Source of the DNA: Cheilinus undulatus
Taxonomy: Eukaryota > Chordata > Actinopteri > Labriformes > Labridae
Direction of reading: 5' to 3'
DNA: 64,000 nt
Assembly (NCBI RefSeq): GCF_018320785.1
Contig: NC_054867.1
Location: 37,761,855-37,825,854, forward strand
Part shown: one piece after another, positions 57,001-64,000 of the stretch
Numbering within the stretch: the stretch's first letter is position 1
Layout: the number at the start of each line of letters is the position of its first letter
The notes under the pieces: model-generated
Database searches by the model: none
Seen by the model: the letters and a program-made list of their open reading frames with translations, nothing else
What the model was told of the DNA's origin: nothing
Program-made: the position numbers and the translations under genes

Positions 57001-59243
57001 GGACACAGACTGCTGAATTGCACAAGACATGTTAACCCCAACATTGTTAAGCCAGCTTGTATGTTTGTTTTAATGCAATTTTCCCTTTAGCTAGCTCTAA
57101 AAATGAATGGAAAACAGAATAAGATGCATCTAGTATATATAACCTGGAAAAACATCTGTGTTGAGACCACAGACTGTATAAAAGAAGTGGTTAAAATGGC
57201 CAATGGATGTCACTCATTAATTTCTGCACTGACATTTTGAAACCATGTTTTTTTTTCATTTTGCTGTCTCCACCAAGTTTTTTTCTTTTCTTACAAGATG
57301 TCAAAATACTTACAGGAAAGGTTGGCTCTTACTCCATGTAAAAAAAAATCAATTATATAATAAATGTTGTAAGTAATTGAAGGACAACTAATTGTAATAT
57401 AAATGAATCCTAAGGTAACAGATTAACAGAGAAGTAGGCTCATTTTTCACCAGTTTGACTTCTTTTAACAACTAAGAAAATTTGCCCTCTGCTGGCCAGT
57501 GATGTTTGACTTTGGGAATGTATGTCAAATTATGATCATTCAAGCAAACAGTTAGCCTTAAGCTATATCCAGCCAGTCCTTTTGGCGTTTATCCAAAAAC
57601 CAGATTAACACCCAAGGTGAGTAAGCCTTTTCTGTGGTGGAACCTAAGCCGTAAAATGATTTACCTCTTGAAATGTAAACATCCCCCACCCAACCAATTT
57701 TAAATCATGCCTTAAAACTCATTTTTATTCTTTGGCTTTTACTTCACCACGGCAGTTGTGCAATCTCTGTCCTTTTATGGGTTTTATTTTCTTAAACTTT
57801 GTGTTTTTCTGGCTTTTATTTATTGTTTTTATTGTGTTTTCTATTCTATTATTGATTTGATGAAGTTCTTATTTCTTTTAAATCTTCTTCCAAATGTTTT
57901 TATTTCTGCAGTGTCTGTGTTTTTACTGTGCAGCACTTAATGTTTTTAAAATGTGCTATATACGTAAATAAAGTTGATCCGATTGAATTGGTTTACTGAC
58001 TACACCAAAAGCTCTAAATATTTAACTTGTTGCTTGTAAAGGTAGGAAGATAGCACAAGGGTTCAAAAACTACCTGATGTGTGTTACTATTTTTACATAT
58101 TTTACCAAAAGCCCCTTTTTTAAAAACCTGATTCCTACTGTGAAAAATCCCATTGTTAAATATCAAGATTCAAAGTAAATAAAGGTGCATGAGGGCATTC
58201 TTGTCAGGCCTTATCTATGCTCTCTGAGTCATCAACCTAAAGGTTAGCTGAGTCATCATTCAGTCATTGTTTTGTTGTATTAGAGCATAATTTAAGGTTA
58301 TTTATATTTGCACTAGCCTGTTCTGATGTCATTTGGGTTTTAAAGTCCTCTTGGTATTTAAAGTTCAAGTGTCGTGTCTTTTGTGGACCATGCTGGATTT
58401 AAGATAAGCTGAAAAAATAGTTAATAAGAAAATTAATCAGCAACTACGTCGTTTTCAAGCCAAATACTATATAACAGAGACAGCCTCCTCTATGGGACTA
58501 CTTGTCTTGTTAAATCTACAATTTTAGAGAACTGGTTAGACACATAAAACCAAATTGAACATAATTAACAGACACGAGTTTGGCCTTCAGGAAATATGGT
58601 TTTCCTTCTCCTTTCAAACATTTGATTTACCAAACAATTCATTTATTGACAAGAAGGAAAGCTGTTCCAGCCTTTGAAATAAACTTTACATGCAAACGAA
58701 GAAAAAAAGAAAAGAATGACTGCTAAATAGTTCTGATATGTAGAGAGTCATTTTCTTTTCTCCTTCTACAGACTCAGTAAAGACCAAGGTGTCTATGAGT
58801 TACACTTCAGAAACCAAAGCAGTGGTTAAACACGTATTTACTGCATCCACAGGGCTCCTTCAAACATAAACATGAAACCTATAATTTAGACGGACAAGCT
58901 CTTATGGAAGGACAACCTGCTGCACAGTATGGATGTGAGTCAGAGGGGTTTGCTATGATCCAGGATATTAGGACGTTTACTTTATTACAGAGAAGCTGAT
59001 TTAGTCTCGCTGTTCATAACTGTTTTACTACTAACACATATGCTCTTACACACAATGGCATGAAGTGTAAGCTACATTTTTTTTTGCTGACATACATGTC
59101 ATTACCATCTAAATTACATGAGAGTGATTACATTGTACATTGTGCATTCACCCCCTACCTGATACCTGAAATATCTAAACATAAAACAAAGAGGGTTTAA
59201 ACTAAAGATTATGTTAATATAGATTATTCTGTCAAGTTTTTAA

Positions 59244-59285
<42 letters not shown>

Positions 59286-62200
59286 TGACTGACAAATGGT
59301 CAGTCTATCTTTTAAAACACAAGATAATGCCTTAAAATGTACTGATTAAACAAGAGAAATTTAGTTTACCATCATAAAAAAGAAAAAAACATTTTTTTCA
59401 CATTTTGGTAGGGATGCAGTATGGTGTCGATACCTAGCCTAAGTACTTCCACCCATAAAACATTGCAGATACTGCACTTTGTGTCTTTTTACAATATGAT
59501 ATTTGCCTGTTATTGGTTGAGCTGGTAGGCAAAATTTTAGTCATGTCTGCAGTTTGGTGATACATAAATAAGCAAGGATGACAAAAGTGAGCTGAATGCA
59601 AACTATGCACTGATAAATCAAAGAGAGGAAGGGTGGGGAGCATCTGATTTAAAAAGAAAAAAAAGCTCACTCAAAACAATTTTAAGACCTTTGACAGTAT
59701 CATTTAGTAGAATTCATACTTTTAGTTGGTATCAAAAACTACAGCATTACTAGTACTTGCTTGGTCTAAAAGTGTTATCCATGCCTCCCTACATTTTAGA
59801 ATCTGTTATAAAATAATATTAATTGTTTATCTCTTAAAAAAAGATCAAGTAAATGAAAACAAAAGCTCAGGGTTCAATTAAAGCTATTTTAAATTAAAGC
59901 TAAGTCTGTCCCGTCCTAGCCTAGACAGTGGAAGGGACATGTTACTGACTGGATGCCAGTATTAAATTAATACTATTGTCCACAAATTCTCTCAAATAAT
60001 ATTTGTAGTGCACATTTTGTTAAAAGAAAGCTTAGAGAGCTTTTAATGTCAGTATTAGATACTTGCAAACGCTAGCAAAGCCTGTGTAATGGTTAAAAAA
60101 TTTGACCATATTTGCTGGTGACTATCAACTGAATGTGATGTTGAAAACAGACAACTTGTCTCTTTGTGCTGTTTCTATTGAAAACATGTCCAATGAGCAT
60201 ATTTTGATATTTTCATCAAATACTGGACAGCTTCATTGGCATCAAGGCTAAGCTATGCTTTAACGATGCACAATATTGCCGAAATGATTTTGACCTTGGT
60301 TGATATTAGCATAATAGGATAATTAGTGGTATCAGGTCAGGTCAGGTATGGGAGCATATGCCAGTTCTGCACTTAGCTGCATCAACCTTGGTCCTGTAGA
60401 GCTCTGGACTCCTGATGGCCATGCTCCAGGTCCGCACCAGGCCCATGCCCTATCTCTCCAGGTATCTCCCAACTTTCCCTTCAACAGTGCACGTGGTCAC
60501 TCCTGTGTCTGGACCAGCCCACCAGGTCACTGTCACTCAGTATTCAGTGAGCTGGATCAGGCCCAGGAAAGTGCACCAGGTACCCATAATAGCACAGCTG
60601 CCATTCCCGCATCAACCAGCTGCTTGCTCTCCTGAGCTCATCTGCATTAGACACACAGTCTTGCCAACAATTCCCAAAAATGCAACGAAGAGAAGTTGTC
60701 AAAAAGGAGTCAAGCACAGACACAGATTCGACAGCAGCATCCAAGGCATCCCCAAATGCCTGGGTCTTTGTTTTGGTCCAGGAGACGTGTATCCCCAATG
60801 CTTCAGCCTTTTCACTCAGCAAGTTAAGAGCCCTCACATCTACAGTCTCTGCATGGACCCCGGCATCATCAGCAAAGTCCAGATCAGTGATCTGGACAAA
60901 GCCAAATTAAAATCCAGAGTTCGCTGCCTCTGTTACCCGGTAATAGCAGTCATGAGAACCAGTATTTTGGCTAAAAAAATCTGCCTATATCAGCTGTAAA
61001 CATTGGTTGTACAAACAAATAAGTTAGTGGAGTTTTAGGCTGGACCAACAGACCTACATCAGCTGAAGTCTTTCTTTATCCATGATCGTTCCTTACACTT
61101 TGAATTGTGCGTTTAGAAGTGCATTTAAAAAATACCAGTATGAATATTGGTATCAGCTAAAATAATTTTTTGTAAATATCAGCATATCAGCAAAAATCCC
61201 AAACTGTGCATTGCTAGTATGCTTGAAAATCCCTGCCTGTGAATACACACCTCTTTCAGTTCAGTCTTCACAGGTTCCTCTTTGTGAACTCTCTCAAGGT
61301 GACTCAGCTTCTTTAACAGAGTCACTGACATTTGTGCTAAGTAGGCTAATTCTATTATGTTTCTCTCTGCTATTTATATGGCTCCTAAATATACTTCTAA
61401 CATTTCTATCAGCTAAACTGCAGAGCAGCTTAATGTCAAACACCGGTACTTCTGTCATCCACTGTAATGAATGACATAGCAGTCACATGTCTGCACAGAG
61501 TCACTAGTAAACAGCTTTGTATCCTTACAATTTTGGCAAAATGTAAGTTTTAATCAATGTTTGAAATAAAAAATGTTTCAATCTGTCTGTCACCTAGTGT
61601 TCCAAAGGTATGTTTATGTTGCTTGCTGCTTTTTAATAGTTAAAACCGGATGATAGTTTCAGCTTTAAATTCAATATTTCTTTCTATAGTCCTAGACGTA
61701 ATTTCAGCTTTTCTTCTTTAGAAGCATTTTCGTCTTTTTATGACTCCAACTATATTTAATTTCAGGATTAATATCAGAGATACAGGCAGAGTCCCACATG
61801 AATTATAATATCAGATTTTTCTTTTCAACAATTTTCCTTTCTTCTATCACCCTGATACATGACAATCATGCTGCAGCATACCAGGCTGCGTGATAACTGT
61901 GGGAAATAATGCTCGCTCACACGTCCCTCACCTCGGTGTCCTGACTCTTGCTGTTCCAGCGCGGGTTCAGGTGGGCGACACGTGCGCTCAGCGTGGTGGA
62001 GACAGAGTAGCGGGCCTCACCATCGTACTGCGAGATGCCGTTGTCTACAGCGTCCACCTCCTCCACAAAGTTTTCATACAGCTGCAAGGATTAGAGGAAA
62101 CATGTGACAGGAGTTTAAGAAACTGTAATCACCAGAGATCAGGGTGTTTTATGTTTATGCTCATTCTAAAGAGGGCCAATTGACAGTAAAGCCTGCATTT

Positions 62201-63268
62201 TCAGGCCAGGGAGGTTAAGAAAACTTTCAGGAGAAAGGGATTTACTCTGATTAAATTATGCTGATTGAAGTGGTTAAAGATACTCAAGGCTTACGCACAC
62301 AGTTAGTTCCTCAAAAAAACAGATTTTCAAACTGCCTCTTTTTCTGCAGTTCACAGAAAAAAACTCAGAAAGGAAGTAGAAGAGGAGATAACTTTAGGCA
62401 TTTCTAGAGCTGGCAAGTCCTCAGAGCAGCTGAAGGTCAGTCGGCAAAGAGTTGACATTTTACAAGTGGCTTACAAGTGGAACTAAACTTTGGAGAAAAA
62501 TGGCGGTTCAGTTTTTCAGAACTCCCAAAGGACAAAATACGTCCAGAAATTAATAAATCCCTAGCCGTGAGTAAAAGGATTACTTCAGACTTTAAACAAA
62601 CCGACACGCCAAAAAGTCAATGATAACATGAGCTCAAAGTGCTAATATTTAAAGAGACATAGGGCAGGGGAGGGCTTGTTCTGTGTGCTGACGCCTCCCG
62701 CTGGTCCAACCGCCCAAATCCATCCCTCTTCTTTTATTTCTTATCACACTTTACTGCTCACTGTCTGATAAATGTGAAATGCCAAATTGTAGATGTAAGC
62801 TAAAAGCATTCAGGATTTTCCACAGTGCAGCGTGAGTCCTGCTTTAACAACAACAGTGGATAAAGTGCAAAGAGATTACTGTCCTAAAAATTCAGCATCA
62901 TTCATCTCACTGAAGAATTAACATAACATTCCGATTTTCCTCCTTGTAGACTCCTCCAACTTCACGGTGAATATGATGCAAAGGTTCAGCCCTGTCTGCA
63001 CTTAAGGGAAGCATCAGTTCCTAACTGAGTGTTTGTGTTGGGAGTAAAACACAATGGTTGCTAATTCCCTGCCAGCAGTAAAGCTGTCGTCCTCCTCCCT
63101 CCTCTCACCTTGTCATAGAGCACCTCCAGCTGCCTGTCGTCCTCCTTCAGCTGTGTCAGCTGGGCCAGCAGCTGACGACCGAAGTGGAGGTAAACCAGAC
63201 CTGCTGAGCTGAGCTTGGTCACCCACGGCTTCTCCGGACGCAGACTGTTAAAATTATCTGAAAAGGAC
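35825..63268 (-). CDS. myg1: MYG1 exonuclease, last five exons
   Basis: MYG1 (UPF0160, DHH-type phosphoesterase superfamily) is a 3'-5' exoribonuclease of nucleus/nucleolus and mitochondria that tunes RNA processing (established knowledge). The CDS on the minus strand joins 63268-63109, 62081-61932, 56180-56058, 54003-53822 and 36014-35825, giving about 268 codons ending in TGA. Phases agree across every junction and all introns are GT-AG. Conserved blocks in order: KLSSAGLVYLHFG, YENFVEEVDAVDNGISQ (the acidic motif expected to bind metal), TTLSARVAHLNP, WLPAR, GGCPWKEHL, GQWRVQCVP, EWRGIRDQALSELSGI and CIFVHASGFIGG. About 110 N-terminal residues, with the DHH motif, are beyond the right edge. 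Introns are 1.0, 5.8, 2.1 and 17.8 kb. Confidence 0.95.
36729..37560 (+). pseudogene. hAT-like insertion with a transposase relic
   Basis: gtgctgtgcgatatggcc at about 36735 and CAGTGTTTCCCATACATTC at 36763 are hAT-type element ends in teleosts. Downstream, 37265-37345 reads AAKDMGSAEKPRFKNLIKTL, resembling the block before the hAT/ZBED transposase core. Frames are broken and there is no full domain. Confidence 0.45.
38084..38180. repeat. (TA)n/(TATACA)n microsatellite and poly(T)
   Basis: 38084-38162 alternates TATATA with TACATA/TGTATA; 38163-38180 is a T run. Open frames here (YIYIYI) are artefacts. Confidence 0.95.
38921..41282. other. myg1 last intron, no repeat recognised
   Basis: 40470-41060 is complex sequence with TTAATTAA-like and homeodomain-type words and no coding. 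It is the best candidate in this intron for a conserved non-coding element (inference). Confidence 0.35.
41284..42090 (-). mobile_element. Tc1-like transposon, internally deleted copy
   Basis: The left end (AGTGCCTATAGGAAATG) and right end (CTTTTGATAGGTAATGC) are eroded inverted termini. On the minus strand 41724-41632 encodes the transposase start, MKTKERSKQLREKVTEMYKS. Sequence matching the transposase C-terminal end and 3' flank (41505-41580) follows almost at once, so most of the catalytic region is deleted. It belongs to the same family as 63401-64000 (shared gtctcaatcaggnttgca and cactgcaattttac). Confidence 0.8.
42602..42960 (+). mobile_element. hAT-type left end and body fragment
   Basis: Starts CAGTGTTTCCCACATATTC, a typical hAT terminus. 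The right end was not found nearby, so the limit at 42960 is a guess. 49935-49955 carries the opposite end form (GGGAAACACTG). Confidence 0.4.
43090..43160 (+). mobile_element. Possible LINE 3' tail
   Basis: aattgcccttttgagatcaataaagttgactgaatctgaat has the form of teleost LINE tails (short reiterated end after AATAAAGT). Confidence 0.4.
43560..43901. repeat. Pentanucleotide array, GGTAT left and ATATC right
   Basis: 43575-43690 is mainly (GGTAT)n with GTATAATATG variants. After a mixed centre, 43860-43895 is (ATATC)n. The right motif is close to the complement of the left, so the array is roughly inverted about its middle. Confidence 0.85.
43902..44843. mobile_element. hAT-like element, second copy, with nested repeats
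   Basis: Ends TAGGGATTAATG and, on the other strand, TATGGATGTCC. Flanking octamers tattgtaa and taatgtac agree at 6 of 8. The segments gaagcctcctgccactagtagc and gctgctaactttagccacg match 8690-8720 and 8960-8990 of the element at 7887-9096. It holds (AAATA)n at 44189-44230 and the MITE at 44237-44618. Confidence 0.55.
44237..44618 (-). mobile_element. MITE with CACTGTAAAAAA-type ends, copy 2
   Basis: Reverse-complement counterpart of 17953-18328, with ends ACAGTGTAAAAATGAAT and TTTTTTACAGTGT. Nested in the hAT-like element 43902-44843. Confidence 0.75.
44844..47300. other. myg1 last intron with a GA-rich tract
   Basis: 45690-45960 is strongly purine-rich (GGGAGGGAGGGAG and related). A short cagtcagg repeat lies at 46079-46098. 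No coding. Confidence 0.5.
47310..47622 (+). repeat. AGCTA-rich interspersed repeat, copy 2
   Basis: Same order of blocks as 34350-34695, including agctacgtagataat, gctttgtgagcttagct, gagatatacgccgtctca and agactgtcttgg. Confidence 0.7.
47690..53821. other. myg1 last intron, 3' part (gene sense 5' part)
   Basis: AT-rich, no exon or RNA gene. The only hint of a repeat is an isolated hAT-type right end (GGGAAACACTG, about 49940-49950). Confidence 0.4.
53822..54003 (-). CDS. myg1: myg1 exon (VDPSGEV...NTFQN), 182 nt
   Basis: Acceptor gtttccag, donor gtacac. 60 residues plus two bases of a split arginine codon; contains GGCPWKEHLF and GQWRVQCVP. Confidence 0.94.
54935..55342 (-). mobile_element. 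Tc1-family transposon end fragment
   Basis: Ends at 55342 with the terminal sequence that reads CACTATGTGGACAAAAGTAT on the minus strand, followed by TA (55343-55344). 55035-55190 matches 34100-34250. Most of the transposase is missing. Confidence 0.75.
55345..56057. other. myg1 intron, no feature recognised
   Basis: Contains a C9 run at about 55641-55649. Nothing else supported. Confidence 0.4.
56058..56180 (-). CDS. myg1: myg1 exon (EGFRKAM...ERHQ), 123 nt
   Basis: Acceptor ttttcacag, donor gtaatc, phase 0, 41 residues including YYQSSWLPAREVVEKA. Confidence 0.93.
56181..57600. other. myg1 intron, no repeat recognised
   Basis: 56280-56950 is complex, non-repetitive sequence without an exon of myg1; possible conserved element (inference). 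Confidence 0.3.
57620..57992 (+). mobile_element. LINE-like 3' portion
   Basis: T-rich sequence with tgccttaaaactcatttttatt and ending aatgtgctatatacgtaaataaagttgatccgattgaattg, the form of an abundant teleost non-LTR 3' end. No reverse transcriptase present. Confidence 0.45.
59244..59285. repeat. (AAT)n microsatellite
   Basis: About 14 uninterrupted AAT units. Confidence 0.97.
59409..59752. mobile_element. Short hAT-like element, TAGGGATGC ends
   Basis: Left TAGGGATGCAGTATGG ... GATACC; right, on the other strand, TAGTAATGCTGTAG ... GATACC. No target duplication is recognised, so the limits are tentative. Confidence 0.45.
60261..61216. mobile_element. hAT-like element with target duplication, hosting a LINE piece
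   Basis: Ends TAACGATGCACAATATTG and, on the other strand, TAGCAATGCACAGTTTGG. The flanking octamers ctatgctt (60253-60260) and gtatgctt (61217-61224) agree at 7 of 8. The interior outside 60336-60910 has no coding. Confidence 0.65.
60336..60910 (-). pseudogene. Non-LTR retrotransposon reverse-transcriptase relic
   Basis: On the minus strand it reads RALNLLSEKAEALGIHVSWT and KTKTQAFGDALDA, then skips to RCIFGNCWQDCVSN and, past stops, to the YAPIPDLT-like tail. This is the C-terminal part of a teleost LINE reverse transcriptase with an internal deletion after ESVSV. The 3' tail (60336-60370) is shared with 29432-29466. The plus-strand frame of 194 codons over the same span is only its antisense. 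Confidence 0.75.
61225..61931. other. myg1 intron, no feature recognised
   Basis: AT-rich, no coding or repeat termini seen. Confidence 0.4.
61932..62081 (-). CDS. myg1: myg1 exon (LYENFVEEVD...QDTE), 150 nt
   Basis: Acceptor tccttgcag, donor gtgagg, phase 0, 50 residues. Holds EEVDAVDNGI, with the conserved aspartates. Confidence 0.94.
62082..63108. other. myg1 intron, 1027 bp, no feature recognised
   Basis: Bounded by the donor at 63108 and acceptor at 62082 on the minus strand. No repeat seen. Confidence 0.5.
63109..63268 (-). CDS. myg1: myg1 exon (SFSDNF...LYDK), 160 nt
   Basis: Minus-strand acceptor ccgttcag, donor gtgaga. Starts with the last base of a codon, then 53 residues containing PWVTKLSSAGLVYLHFG. 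Confidence 0.93.
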
Positions 63269-63400
63269 CTGAACGGAGGGGAAGCCATTTAGAAACAGGA
63301 AAAAAGACATTTAAACACTCAGAGTGTGCACTGTTAACAGTGAGACAACTTTATTTCTGGTATGTACAACCATCTTATGACACCTACAACTCAAACTATA

Positions 63401-64000
63401 CAGTGCCTATAAAATGTATTCACCCATTCTGATGTTTTGCCATTTCACTGATCTCATAAATCAACTATGGTCAACATAATTTGGCTTTCTGTGAAAACAG
63501 ATTTCAATAAAGTAATGTTAATTAACTAAAAATGTTTAATGTAAAATGCATGAGTCTCAATAGGTCTCAATCAGGCTTGCACATCTGAACACTGCAATTT
63601 TACTCCATCCTTCTTTGCAAAACTGCTCAAGCTCTGTCAGATTGCATGTGGATCAGGTGTGAACAGCCCTTTTCAAGTCAGGCTTCAAATTCTTTCTTTG
63701 ATTGAGGTCTAGGCTTTGACTCAGCCACTCCAGAACATTCATCTTGGTGTCTCTGAACCATCTCTGTGTAGCTTTCACTGTATGCTTCAGGTTTATTGTC
63801 TTGCTGGAAAATAAATCGTCATCCAAGTCATATGTCTCTTGTAGACTGAATAAGATTGTCCTCCAGGATTTTCCTTTATTTTGCTACTTTCACTCTACCC
63901 TCTACCTTTACAAGCCTTCCTGCTGAGAAGCATCCCCACAGCATGATGCTGCCACCACCGTGCTTCACAGTGGAGATGGTGTGCTTGTGATGATACGCAG
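63401..64000 (-). mobile_element. Tc1-like transposon with dead transposase, cut by the window edge
   Basis: Starts CAGTGCCTATAAAATG after TA (63399-63400). On the minus strand from the edge it reads [20 protein letters not shown], then FQQDNK and VLEW in shifted frames, i.e. the Tc1 DDE catalytic region, with stops and frameshifts. Not functional as seen; the N-terminal half is outside. Confidence 0.85.

Noticed and set aside
60415..60999. 194-codon plus-strand open frame
   Set aside because: It is antisense to a reverse-transcriptase relic; no domain or splice context supports a gene.

Overview
The window is vertebrate, almost certainly teleost fish, genomic DNA, probably a spiny-rayed fish (this last point is inference from the mix of Tc1-like, hAT-like, TTAA-flanked and tRNA-SINE repeats). 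The genes are split by GT-AG introns. Three protein-coding genes are supported, and the rest is intron or intergenic DNA with many repeats.

Region 1 (1-21.2 kb, + strand): the 3' part of a type II fibrillar collagen gene (col2a1; a or b paralogue not resolved). Sixteen consecutive exons run from the late triple helix to the stop at 19816-19818. All helical exons are multiples of 54 nt in phase 0 (54, 108 or 162). They are followed by the four exons (289, 188, 243, 147 nt) of the C-telopeptide and C-propeptide. The 5' part lies before the window. Poly(A) signals occur at 20279, 20484 and 21199.

Region 2 (21.2-28.4 kb, - strand): intergenic DNA with a tandem array of a 35-bp unit that holds two hairpins (about 23.03-24.02 kb). 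Next is a single-coding-exon LRRC3-family gene (CDS 25587-26432) with a probable untranslated first exon ending at 28071.

Region 3 (28.4-35.5 kb): intergenic DNA with a 163-bp tandem duplication, a retroelement 3' tail and a dead Tc1-type transposase on the - strand.

Region 4 (35.5-64 kb, - strand): the last five exons of myg1 (MYG1 exonuclease, DHH-type phosphoesterase family). Its last intron is 17.8 kb and full of repeats. The first exons, including the DHH motif, lie beyond the right edge.

The genes do not form an operon or shared pathway. col2a1 builds cartilage and notochord collagen, the LRRC3 protein is a small type I membrane LRR protein, and MYG1 is an RNA-processing exonuclease. 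col2a1 converges on the two minus-strand genes. I found no convincing new multi-gene system. The strongest unusual signals are the double-hairpin minisatellite, a three-level nested transposon stack inside a collagen intron, a TTAA-flanked element carrying an ETS/CRE-like promoter motif, a 2.4-kb fold-back structure in the last myg1 intron, and a pentanucleotide array whose two halves are roughly inverted.
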